64,000 bases of DNA from Tritrichomonas musculus (taxonomy: Eukaryota > Parabasalia > Tritrichomonadida > Tritrichomonadidae), in contig JAPFFF010000002.1 in NCBI GenBank assembly GCA_039105265.1, forward strand, positions 4,092,001 through 4,156,000. Reading direction: 5' to 3'. The first letter of the stretch is position 1, and each line of letters begins with the position of its first letter. Below the pieces are notes generated by a model. That model did not search any database, was not told where the DNA came from, and worked only from the letters and a program-made list of their open reading frames with translations. Both the position numbers and the translations under genes were made by a program. Positions 17,901-25,146 of this stretch are shown here, one piece after another.

Positions 17901-18752
17901 TCCCGTAAATTCTGCCGGTATTTCGTCAAGGTCGAATATAAAATGTTCTTCAGTGAAATTTTCCATTAATTTATTATAAACTTCAGGTGTTAATGGTTTA
18001 GAATGCCATTGACCTTTAACTTTAAATTCTATTTTGTATTTATCCATTGGTAATGGGTCTATGTATTCTTGAAAGAAATTTTTAAGTAGTGGAAACATTA
18101 ATTTTTTGCCTTTATTGTTTAAAAGTTCAAAATTAATTTCCCAATTAGTAGGTGTTTTATATAATGATTTCATCATATCATCCACTAATGTTTGTTGTTC
18201 GTCATCTAATTTTTGCCATTCTTTAAATGATTTAATATTACGTAAATTAATATCTTTTGGTTTTTCTTCAGGGAAAAATTCCTCATCATTTAATGCATCA
18301 GCTGGTGGTGAATTATATAATAAATCACTTCTCCAAAATTCACGAATATCTTTGGAATGCTTCATTAATTCATTAAGAAATGAAGAATCTTTTTTATGTA
18401 AATCACGGTTGAATTTTTCATGTAAACGTTGACGGTTGAAATCATCAAGTGAATCTTGAATTTTGTATTTATTTAAATTTTTGAATAAATAATCATCAGA
18501 ATCTATGTAACGTTTAAGTGGTTTCGGTGATGGAATATTTAAACCTTTCACGAACCAATACATGGAATTATAATTATTTTCTCCATCATATCCTTTATTT
18601 AAAATATCTGAAACTAACATTTCAATTAAATTTTCACGTAAATCATTTTCATTATCAAATTCATTTTTCCAATCATTAATTGTTAAATTTTCATTATATA
18701 ATAAATTTGATAACTCGATTAATTTATTTGTTGGCGTATTGTCTAATGACAT
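14952..18752 (-). CDS. PolB: Polinton protein-primed family B DNA polymerase, 1266 aa
   Basis: The exonuclease domain carries YWYADFEAD (Exo I, near residue 605), YFHNLAYDFRM (Exo II) and YCKQDVNILR (Exo III). The polymerase motifs are DFDAVSLYPSAMA (motif A, near residue 875), LYKLIMNSCYGK (motif B) and IYYQDTDSMHIE (motif C). These are the patterns of protein-primed polymerases of Polintons, adenoviruses and related elements. The first 550 residues are an extension typical of Polinton polymerases and include DDCCFVYALKQTG. The enzyme copies the element using a protein primer. It is convergent with the integrase and lies downstream of the 160-aa gene on the same strand. Confidence 0.93.
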   Translation of the reverse strand: MSLDNTPTNKLIELSNLLYNENLTINDWKNEFDNENDLRENLIEMLVSDILNKGYDGENNYNSMYWFVKGLNIPSPKPLKRYIDSDDYLFKNLNKYKIQDSLDDFNRQRLHEKFNRDLHKKDSSFLNELMKHSKDIREFWRSDLLYNSPPADALNDEEFFPEEKPKDINLRNIKSFKEWQKLDDEQQTLVDDMMKSLYKTPTNWEINFELLNNKGKKLMFPLLKNFFQEYIDPLPMDKYKIEFKVKGQWHSKPLTPEVYNKLMENFTEEHFIFDLDEIPAEFTGFNSGDNAELPDWSLFSSLRFSKYLHKDRVRKDVGGSFFNYIANDKVPKKVIEYLKRLQIFDSLVDEKVNVLEEAKEFTRSYYDNLTGDLEYETIEIPAKITKTAKQREELDDCCFVYALKQTGYYSDDILNQIRLRINNRYLSQGSIEKICQEFKIHIKLSYIDDSSDRKNKKTTVQQCKNKVRKSYLGVKDAEPQRTHTFNVYEDHYFIEEKTPFSTYYIKHLIECTEDKFDKEYNSDHWRKTRYYISSSNLVRELMKQGYFNPITYGQYRILKTVFYHEFDKDLTNINLEYEPEYCTKLIAPKIVKESENKTDPTYWYADFEADVSGNIHKPFMCVLQSQNGKINECFKGKTCNKQFLDFLPDHAVVYFHNLAYDFRMFASLVNIKNTIIKGTKLMQAKVEYNDKKIFFKDSLPMLNCKLSQLPSMFNLGINVQKEIFPYKYYTLERLNTNKGVINDAGLNEDQKWTTDDYELFKSNIDKIPKCRIDENHFDMWSYAEFYCKQDVNILRLGFNEFRNGFIKDFSIDPFNFISISSLANEVFNQRVYYPNGNLYKLGGHVRKFCSKAVYGGRCMTAYNKKWHILKLLCDFDAVSLYPSAMARLYTVEGRPEVIKPEQLNLEFLSKQGAYIVEIKITKVNKHYPFPLIVRKVNGLNLNDDNLKEGETLNIIVDNISLEDLIEFQKIEFEFIRGYYWAGKRDYTIQKEIKKIFNKRLEYKKQHNPLQQLYKLIMNSCYGKTIEKPVDKDIKYMNEDDFEKYWIKNYNKIIEDTLIEGRKTPIHAVKVIKQIENHFNFSLLGIQVLSMSKRIMNEVMCLAYDLGCHIYYQDTDSMHIEVDDLPRLVNGFKEKYNRELIGSNLGQFHSDFPTINGHDEMPKSIESYFLMKKMYIDKLQDSTGEIDYMIRGKGLTQNSIKYAYKEFGNDPMKLYESLFNGNTQTFDLTKGQPCFSMNKNMTVSTLKKFERKIKTTYEEGNIENYFK

Positions 18753-18830
18753 ATTTTTATATTAGTTAAAAAAATTAAAAAATAAAAAATAATTAGATTT
18801 ATTTTTGAGACATGTGATATAAAAATAATT
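18753..18830 (-). promoter_or_regulatory. Leader of the polymerase gene, duplicated upstream of the next gene
   Basis: On the minus strand this segment reads TTTTTATATCACATGTCT, then AAAAATAAATCTAATT and finally AATATAAAAATATG at the start codon. Nearly the same sequence lies upstream of the 160-aa gene (19316-19390). A related but weaker version precedes the 76-aa gene. A shared promoter for one expression class is the simplest reading (inference). Confidence 0.5.
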
Positions 18831-18832
18831 AT

Positions 18833-19315
18833 TCAATTAAAATTTAATTTTAATAATTCCATTATTTCATAATCGTCAATATTTAAAAATCTTTCAACCG
18901 TTTCGGGTATATTTTCATCATTAAATAGAAACATAAATTTCTTTTCCATATCGAATTCATGAAGTGTGCAATGCATGAAATCCCAAATATTACAATGATG
19001 GAATAATTTATTCGGTTCGTTGTCGTAAGCATAAAGAAAATGATAAATTCCGCAAATGAAAGTTAAAACACCGTTAAATGTACAAACTTCGTTACACTTT
19101 TCATTATTTAAAATTCTTTTGGTCAATAATGCATTTTCATTTTGTCGCTTCTCTTTATCATTCATATCAGGATTTACGTATTCATAATATAAATCTGTTA
19201 TTTCATCAGTACGCTTTACAATTTGTTTTAACATTTTACGATTTATTGTTTTATAATATTTATTAATTTGTTTATATAATTTATTCATTTTGTCATCAAC
19301 AATTGATATAGTCAT
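18833..19315 (-). CDS. Polinton orphan protein, 160 aa
   Basis: The N-terminal half is Lys/Tyr/Asn-rich and helical (NKLYKQINKYYKTINRK). The C-terminal half has many Cys, His and aromatic residues (CTFNGVLTFICGIYHFLY, then NIWDFMHCTLHEF). No family recognised. It is the outermost gene at the right end, stops 80 bases before the polymerase start on the same strand, and has an almost identical leader. It may therefore be expressed with the polymerase and serve replication (inference). Confidence 0.6.
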   Translation of the reverse strand: MTISIVDDKMNKLYKQINKYYKTINRKMLKQIVKRTDEITDLYYEYVNPDMNDKEKRQNENALLTKRILNNEKCNEVCTFNGVLTFICGIYHFLYAYDNEPNKLFHHCNIWDFMHCTLHEFDMEKKFMFLFNDENIPETVERFLNIDDYEIMELLKLNFN

Positions 19316-19390
19316 ATTTTTATATTAGATAAAAAATTAAATTAAAATAAAATTAGATTTATTTTTAGACATGTGATATAAAAATAAATT
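19316..19390 (-). promoter_or_regulatory. Leader of the 160-aa gene, near-copy of the polymerase leader
   Basis: Close match over about 75 bases to 18753-18830, including ATATCACATGTCT and TAATATAAAAATATG ending at the start codon. Conservation in otherwise free AT-rich DNA suggests function or recent duplication. Confidence 0.5.
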
Positions 19391-19416
19391 ATAAAATGAT
19401 TTTTAAAAAATTATTT

Positions 19417-19733
19417 GGAATCTGCGGACGGTTATTTAAAAAAATATTTGGAGAACGTTTATTTATAAAAATTATTTGGAATCTGCGGACGGTTATTAAA
19501 AAATTTTGGAGAACGTTTATTTATAAAATTTTTTGAGTTTAATTTTCTGAGCCTATTGAATTATAAAATTTTATTAAAATTGGAATCTGCGGACGGTTAG
19601 ATGATATTTCAATGATCCGCAGCGGTTAGCAGACTAATATTTCATGAAAAAATACGTTATTTTTTTAAAAATATATGTAGAATCTGCGGACGGTTATAAA
19701 ATTTATTCGTTAATTGGAATCTGCGGACGGTTA
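19417..19733. repeat. Array of five direct 18-base repeats at the Polinton right end
   Basis: GGAATCTGCGGACGGTTA occurs at 19417-19434, 19478-19495, 19582-19599 and 19716-19733, with a fifth copy lacking only the first base at 19680-19696. All lie in the same orientation, with irregular spacing of 37 to 104 bases. The first two are each followed by a second shared motif (GGAGAACGTTTATTTATAAA). A degenerate relative lies near 19613 (GATCCGCAGCGGTTAGC). The units are GC-rich inside very AT-rich DNA, like protein-binding iterons of replication origins or packaging sites. Function is inference. Confidence 0.75.
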
Positions 19734-20166
19734 ATAAAAGTAAATTTAATCATTTACGTATAAAATTTATGTTTTCAATTTTTGACTTTTGAGATTTGAG
19801 GATGATATTTATGAAAAAAATTTATGAAGGGGTGATGAATCAGTGGTGTTGAAAATTGAATAATATGTTCGGGTTTAAAGTTATGGTTTTAAATTCTTGA
19901 GTTACTGGGGTTTTAGACCGAAGGTCTAAAATCACAGTAAATATATACGACGCTTTTTCCTGCTTTTTTCCTACTAAATTAGTTTTTTTAATCATATTTA
20001 ATAAGATAATTAAAATATTTCAATATGCATATAAATATGAAAGAATAAAATAGGAAACGTTTATTTGAATGATTCACTAATAAACGTATTCTTTGGATTT
20101 GAGTTTATCATATCACATCACTGACTTCTGAAAATTGAATTTCATTCAAAATAAAATATAATTTTG
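19734..20166. other. Non-coding right flank of the Polinton
   Basis: AT-rich with no gene. It holds a perfect 9-bp hairpin with a three-base loop at 19911-19931, and an inverted repeat ACGTTTATT / AATAAACGT at 20057-20087. The ACGTTTATT core also occurs twice in the iteron region. The Polinton border lies somewhere here, but I cannot place it. Confidence 0.5.
19911..19931. terminator. Perfect hairpin in the Polinton right end
   Basis: TTTTAGACC-GAA-GGTCTAAAA has a 9-bp stem and a three-base loop. Same design as the hairpins at 7167-7183 and 7581-7599, which suggests the element extends at least this far. Confidence 0.4.
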
Positions 20167-21366
20167 ATGCTACAAAACAAAGAACTTAAAACAAAACTTC
20201 GTGATATACGCCAAAAAGTTGATGATGTCAACCAAATTGTTTTACAAAATGATGATTTGTGTTTTGAATTAGATAATGCTAAAAACCGTGTTGAACACTT
20301 ATCAAGTGAGACAGAGCGTTTAAAGCAAAAAGTTCTTGAATCCAAGATGAAATGCGTTACACTTAAATCAGAAAATGATAAATTAAAGGAAGAAATAAAA
20401 AGATTGAAATCAGATAATGCATTCAATGGCACTCAAAATGACTTCTTATCTGAACAATTAAACAAAGTTAAAAAAGAGAATGAATTTTTACGCAGCGAAA
20501 ATGAACGCTTGAAAACATACTCACCAGACGCTTTTCAATGCATCTTAGATGATCTCAATGAATGCAGAGCTAATAACGCATCACTTATGTGCCAAATTCG
20601 AGAAGCTGACAAAGAAAAGTGTAGAGCTCTCAAATTAGAACAAGAAAACGATCAATTAAATGAGACATTCAGGTCAATGCAATGCTCTATTGATAATTTG
20701 AAACAAAGAAATAAGAAGCTTAATAATGAACTTGAGACAGCAAAAATTGAAGGTGATTTATCACATTCACTCCGTCAACAACTTTCTGAAACAAGGAAGA
20801 ATAATGATCATCTTGTTTCACAGTTAAAACAAATGAAATCATCACAAAATGAATTAGAAATAGCTCAATGCTGCTTGAAAAGCTCTGGCCAAAAAGTAGA
20901 ATCATTAAAAGATGAGAATACAAGACTAACTTTGGCTTTATCAAAAGCTACTTCAGAAAATATTAAACTTAAATCTAAGAAACAACAACTAAAATCAAAA
21001 ATTACACAATTAACTTGTGAAATTCAGCAATTAAAGAATCGAAATTCGAATTCAGTTAGGTTATTAACTAACCTCCAAACAGAAAACGATGAGTTAAAGG
21101 ATTCACTTAACCATTCAAACAATCTCCTCTCTCAAGTTTTTGAAGAGAAGAAACAACGATTTTGCTATGATAACGACGACATTTCAATCAGCGATTTAAG
21201 TTCAGAATCACAATCATTTGATAAAAATTTGCCTTGCGTAATTCAATCGATTAGTGAATTAAAGAGATCTGTTAATTGTGTCAGCAATTATGCACTTCAA
21301 TCTCAATTAAAGAAATTAACATCCAAACTCGAGAAAATAGCCAAAAATGCTTTAATAAATTCTTGA
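20167..21366 (+). CDS. Coiled-coil protein, 399 aa
   Basis: Almost the whole protein is one long coiled coil: heptads rich in Leu, Lys, Glu, Asn and Gln run from residue 3 to about 325 (for example ENDKLKEEIKRLKSDN). A Ser/Asp-rich break follows (DNDDISISDLSSESQSF), then a short terminal helix. There is no catalytic domain. Such proteins act as filaments, tethers or scaffolds. Family assignment is not possible by eye because coiled coils look alike. I use the ATG at 20167. It is the first host-like gene to the right of the Polinton and its base composition matches host genes. Confidence 0.75.
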   Translation: MLQNKELKTKLRDIRQKVDDVNQIVLQNDDLCFELDNAKNRVEHLSSETERLKQKVLESKMKCVTLKSENDKLKEEIKRLKSDNAFNGTQNDFLSEQLNKVKKENEFLRSENERLKTYSPDAFQCILDDLNECRANNASLMCQIREADKEKCRALKLEQENDQLNETFRSMQCSIDNLKQRNKKLNNELETAKIEGDLSHSLRQQLSETRKNNDHLVSQLKQMKSSQNELEIAQCCLKSSGQKVESLKDENTRLTLALSKATSENIKLKSKKQQLKSKITQLTCEIQQLKNRNSNSVRLLTNLQTENDELKDSLNHSNNLLSQVFEEKKQRFCYDNDDISISDLSSESQSFDKNLPCVIQSISELKRSVNCVSNYALQSQLKKLTSKLEKIAKNALINS

Positions 21367-21530
21367 GCATTAATAAATATTCATTTGTTTCGACTTTCAT
21401 TTAATTTTTTTTTTATATTATTGTAAAATTTGTTAAAGATTAAATATCAATTTTTGTTTAATTACTAATCACTAATACAAACAACAATCACTTCTTTTTT
21501 CAATCATTACAGTACATTATATGTTATAAA

Positions 21531-21658
21531 TTTATAACATATCATATAAACTTTAATTATGCATTGGCGTTTCATCACGAGATATTTTAATTAATTTATG
21601 ACATATCATATAAACTTTAATTATGCATTGGCGTTTCATTATGAGATATTTTCATTAT
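21531..21658. repeat. Tandem duplication, two copies of 64 bases
   Basis: The unit TTTATRACATATCATATAAA plus CTTTAATTATGCATTGGCGT and TTTCATYAYGAGATATTTT occurs at 21531-21594 and 21595-21658 with only a few differences. It lies in the 515-base spacer between the coiled-coil gene and the first kinase gene. The rest of that spacer is plain AT-rich DNA. Confidence 0.75.
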
Positions 21659-21866
21659 GACTTCATTTGATTAGAATTAAAGTTGATGATTTGATGTAAA
21701 AGTATTTTTTATATTAAATAAGATATAAATTAATTAAATTATAAAACAATTCTTTCCTTTTATTATATATAAAGGAGATATTTTAATTTTAAATTTTTTA
21801 AATCACATAAAGAAAAAATTGAAAAATCACAAAGAATATTTTCTAAAGTTAAATTTTTTAAAAAAA

Positions 21867-21872
21867 TCACAA
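21867..21872 (+). promoter_or_regulatory. Trichomonad-type initiator (TCACAA)
   Basis: Matches TCA-Y-W-W and lies 9 bases before the ATG at 21882, the usual place for the parabasalid Inr. It supports choosing that ATG over the one at 21819. Confidence 0.5.
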
Positions 21873-21881
21873 AATCGACAA

Positions 21882-24800
21882 ATGGATTTTTGTCCCTTTT
21901 TAGATTTAAATGGATTTGATCAGCTAGAAGCTTCAGGAAAAGGAAGTTTTGGTAAAGTTATGAAAATTCGTAATAAAAAGAATGGAGAAATCTATGCAGC
22001 TAAAATTTTATATCATACGATAGACAAATATTCCCAAACAGAAATAACAGATATATCACGAGAAGTCAATATTTTAGCAAAGCTTAATTTTCCATCAGTT
22101 GTCAAGTTTATTGGATACAGTCCTATCAATTTTAAACAAAGGCCAAAAACGACAATCGTTATTGAATATGCACAAAATGGATCATTATCAAATATTCTTG
22201 AACAAGAACGAAATGGCAATCTACCAGCTGAATGGAATGCTACTAAAAAACTAATTAACATTTATGGAATAGCCTCTGGCATGTCATATTTACATTCACA
22301 AAATATTATTCATCGAGATTTGAAACCAGAAAATATCCTTGAAAATGAAAAATTTTATCCTAAAATCAGTGATTTTGGTTTATCAAAAATTCTTCATCAA
22401 AATGCGAATTCAATTACATTTCAATCGAGTACAGGAATAAAAGGTACACAAGCATATACAGCACCTGAAATCATGGAGAAAAAGAAATATTCTAAAGCGA
22501 GTGATGTTTATGCATTTTCATTAATCTTGTATGAAATTATGACGAAAGAGATCCCGTTCTCAGGATTAAATTTTTATCATTTAATGAAAAATATTCCAAT
22601 TGGTTTTCGTCCAAGTTTTAATGAACAAATCAATTCAACATACGAGAACTTGATCAAAAGGTGCTGGTCGAATGAACCAAACGAACGTCCAACATTTGAA
22701 GAAATAGTTAATGAATTAAAAACGAACAAAGGCTTCATTACAAATGAAATCGATGAATCAGAATATATCAAGTATATTGATTTTCTTGATCAACACGAAT
22801 CAAATCAAAAAGAGAACATCGACTCTAATTCCAATTCCAATTCTAATTCTAATTTCAAAGGGATCTCCGAAGAAGAAATCGTTTCTTCTTTGACGAACGA
22901 CGAACATTCAGAAAAAGAACCATCTAAAGAAAAAACAGCTAAAGAATTTTTTAATATCTTAGTTGAAACGAATTATTTAAAGATGCTTCCAGAAGAAGTC
23001 CAAGAATTTATTTCTAACGTTAACCAAACACAATCGAACCGATTTTCAAATATTTTGATACGAGAAGACGACATTGATAAATTATATGAAAACTCGACTA
23101 TTGATCGACCAGAATTCATTACAATTCTGAATCAATTTGAACATATTTCAATTGAACTGACCTATCCGAACTCACATATTCAACGTAACCTTCAAATTAT
23201 TGAAAAACTGAAAACCAAAGAAATTCCGAAAATATATGTTAAAGTAACCATTACCGAAGAATTTCAACAAGAATTCCAAAATAATAATATCATCAATGAA
23301 ATTGATATTCAAGCAAAAATCAAAAAAATTTCGAATTCATCATTTTTAAGTTGTTCATCACTCGAAAAGGTTGCAATTCCTCTACGAGTCATAACTATTG
23401 AAGAACAGAGTTTTATGAAATGCAGCTCATTAAAAACGATTATCATTCCATCCTCCGTTATAAAGCTTGAATCGCATTGTTTTTCAGAATGTAGTTCACT
23501 CGAAGAAATTACGATTCCAGACTCAGTTACAACTATTGAAAAACAATGTTTTGATGGATGCTCATCATTGAAAAAGATCACAATTCCACAAAACATTGAA
23601 ATAATTGGAGAACAATGTTTTAATGACTGTAGCTCATTAGAAGAAGTTATAATTGAATCTGAAATAGATACAATTAGTGACCAATTATTTAAAGGATGCT
23701 CATCATTAAAGAAGATAGAAATTCCATCTTCAGTTCAAGTAATTGGCCAACTAAGTTTTAGTGACTGTTCATCATTAGAAAAAATAACTATTCCATCATC
23801 CGTTACACAGTTAAAAAGAGGATGCTTTTCTAATTGCTCATCGTTAAAACAAATAATAATTCCACCATCGGTGATAAGATTAGAAGGCAATTGCTTCAAT
23901 AGCTGTAGCTTATTAGATCAGATAATTATACCTGAATCAATTAAATCGCTTTTTGATAACTGCTTTGCTAACTGTATTTCTTTAAAGAAGTTAACAATTC
24001 CCAATTCAGTCAAAATAATTAATGGCAGCTGCTTTTACAATTGCACATCATTGGAAGAAATAATACTTCCTAGTAAAATTACAAAATTACTAACTGGATT
24101 ATTCTTAAAATGTACTTCATTGAAAAAAATCCAAATTCCTGAATCAACTACTGAAATCAAACCATTTTGCTTTTCGAAATGCACATCATTATATGAAATA
24201 ACAATTCCTGAAACAGTTAAAAAAATTGGGCAAAAATGCTTTAGTAACTGCACATCGTTGACATACGTGCATAATAATTCATCCGTTTCGGAGTTTCAAG
24301 AACAAGTATTTATGGATTGTAAAGCATTGAAAAGTATAACAATTAATCCTCTTGTTAATTCTATTAATAGTCTATGTTTTTCGAACTGCAAGTCATTGGA
24401 AATTATAACCATTCCTTCATCAGTAAGATTTATTAATAAAGGATGTTTCATGAATTGCACTTCTCTTTATCAAATAATAATATGTTCCACAAAAATAACA
24501 TTTGGGAAAGAGGCATTTGAAAACTGCTCTTCACTTACTTCAGTTACATTAATCGCTGATGAAAAAGATATATCAACAGATCTCAATATAAAATATAAAA
24601 TTGAAAAACAATGCTTTTTGAATTGCACATCATTGACAGAAATAACAATCCCTTTGGTTAGATCAATTAACAATTTTGCATTTGAAGGATGCTCATCATT
24701 GCTTGAAATAACAATTCCCTCGTCTGTGATATCTATTGGAAATTATGCATTTAATAATTGCTCTAGTTTAGCAAAAATAACAATATTGTCACCAAATATT

Positions 24801-24947
24801 CATCTGAGTGAATCAACATTCAAAAATATGAACTCATTGAATGAAATTTATGTTCACCCAGATATATATGACGATTTTAGAAAAAAAAGGACTTTTTATT
24901 CAATTGACGGCAAATGCACAATAAAACAAATTGAACAAAGAGATTGA
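21882..24947 (+). CDS. Protein kinase (TKL-like) fused to BspA-type leucine-rich repeats
   Basis: I start at 21882 because its product begins MDFCPFLDL, matching the MSFCPFLDL start of the next gene. The kinase domain spans about residues 10-275, with GKGSFGKV (glycine loop), YAAKIL (lysine), IIHRDLKPEN (catalytic loop), ISDFGLSK and YTAPEI. All key residues are present. A linker (about 256-480) with an Asn-Ser run follows. About twenty BspA/Treponema-type repeats (CSSLKKITIPSSV pattern, 22-24 residues each) then fill residues 480-1005. No signal peptide or membrane span is visible. Likely a cytosolic signalling kinase with a ligand- or partner-binding repeat domain. Confidence 0.9.
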   Translation: MDFCPFLDLNGFDQLEASGKGSFGKVMKIRNKKNGEIYAAKILYHTIDKYSQTEITDISREVNILAKLNFPSVVKFIGYSPINFKQRPKTTIVIEYAQNGSLSNILEQERNGNLPAEWNATKKLINIYGIASGMSYLHSQNIIHRDLKPENILENEKFYPKISDFGLSKILHQNANSITFQSSTGIKGTQAYTAPEIMEKKKYSKASDVYAFSLILYEIMTKEIPFSGLNFYHLMKNIPIGFRPSFNEQINSTYENLIKRCWSNEPNERPTFEEIVNELKTNKGFITNEIDESEYIKYIDFLDQHESNQKENIDSNSNSNSNSNFKGISEEEIVSSLTNDEHSEKEPSKEKTAKEFFNILVETNYLKMLPEEVQEFISNVNQTQSNRFSNILIREDDIDKLYENSTIDRPEFITILNQFEHISIELTYPNSHIQRNLQIIEKLKTKEIPKIYVKVTITEEFQQEFQNNNIINEIDIQAKIKKISNSSFLSCSSLEKVAIPLRVITIEEQSFMKCSSLKTIIIPSSVIKLESHCFSECSSLEEITIPDSVTTIEKQCFDGCSSLKKITIPQNIEIIGEQCFNDCSSLEEVIIESEIDTISDQLFKGCSSLKKIEIPSSVQVIGQLSFSDCSSLEKITIPSSVTQLKRGCFSNCSSLKQIIIPPSVIRLEGNCFNSCSLLDQIIIPESIKSLFDNCFANCISLKKLTIPNSVKIINGSCFYNCTSLEEIILPSKITKLLTGLFLKCTSLKKIQIPESTTEIKPFCFSKCTSLYEITIPETVKKIGQKCFSNCTSLTYVHNNSSVSEFQEQVFMDCKALKSITINPLVNSINSLCFSNCKSLEIITIPSSVRFINKGCFMNCTSLYQIIICSTKITFGKEAFENCSSLTSVTLIADEKDISTDLNIKYKIEKQCFLNCTSLTEITIPLVRSINNFAFEGCSSLLEITIPSSVISIGNYAFNNCSSLAKITILSPNIHLSESTFKNMNSLNEIYVHPDIYDDFRKKRTFYSIDGKCTIKQIEQRD
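22649..23320 (+). repeat. 672-bp segment identical to 25917-26588 (copy 1)
   Basis: From the end of the kinase domain to the start of the repeat domain, this stretch matches the same region of the next gene base for base as far as I can see. The sequences on both sides diverge strongly. The offset is 3268 bases. Confidence 0.85.
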
Positions 24948-25146
24948 CGACTATTTATATAAGAACTACCCACACTTCCAACTAAATAAGCACACTTAAA
25001 CGTTGTTGTACGAATGATTTTATTCTAATAGTTTTATGTATCTAAGCTATTTACAAAAGTCGTGGCTTCACTATTATATAAATGCAATTTGAATCACATA
25101 TTGAAATTTTTGAATGAGATCTCAATTAATATAAAATTATGATATA

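Larger units (their letters stand above)
1526..19935. mobile_element. Polinton (Maverick) virus-like element; coding part looks whole
   Basis: The block carries the diagnostic Polinton set: a protein-primed family B DNA polymerase, an rve-type integrase, an A32/FtsK-like packaging ATPase and a hexon-like major capsid candidate. It also has a tail-fibre-like protein and about nine small orphan genes. The size of about 18 kb is in the normal range. I see no breaks in the core genes, so the copy is probably young. The ends are not resolved: I could not find long terminal inverted repeats or a target duplication. The left limit is set just right of the 959-bp element. The right limit is set by a hairpin like those at the Polinton's gene ends. 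No adenain-like cysteine protease gene was recognised. Confidence 0.9.

Noticed and set aside
19417-19733. CRISPR array
   Set aside because: Repeats are too short, spacing is irregular (37-104 bases), and the setting is eukaryotic.
1526-20166. Terminal inverted repeats of the Polinton
   Set aside because: I compared both flanks by eye and found only short AT-rich matches (for example around AAACGTTT near 1440 and 20055) that could be chance.
22826-22855. Asn-Ser run in the kinase linker as a separate repeat element
   Set aside because: It is a short in-frame microsatellite inside the identical linker tract and needs no separate call.
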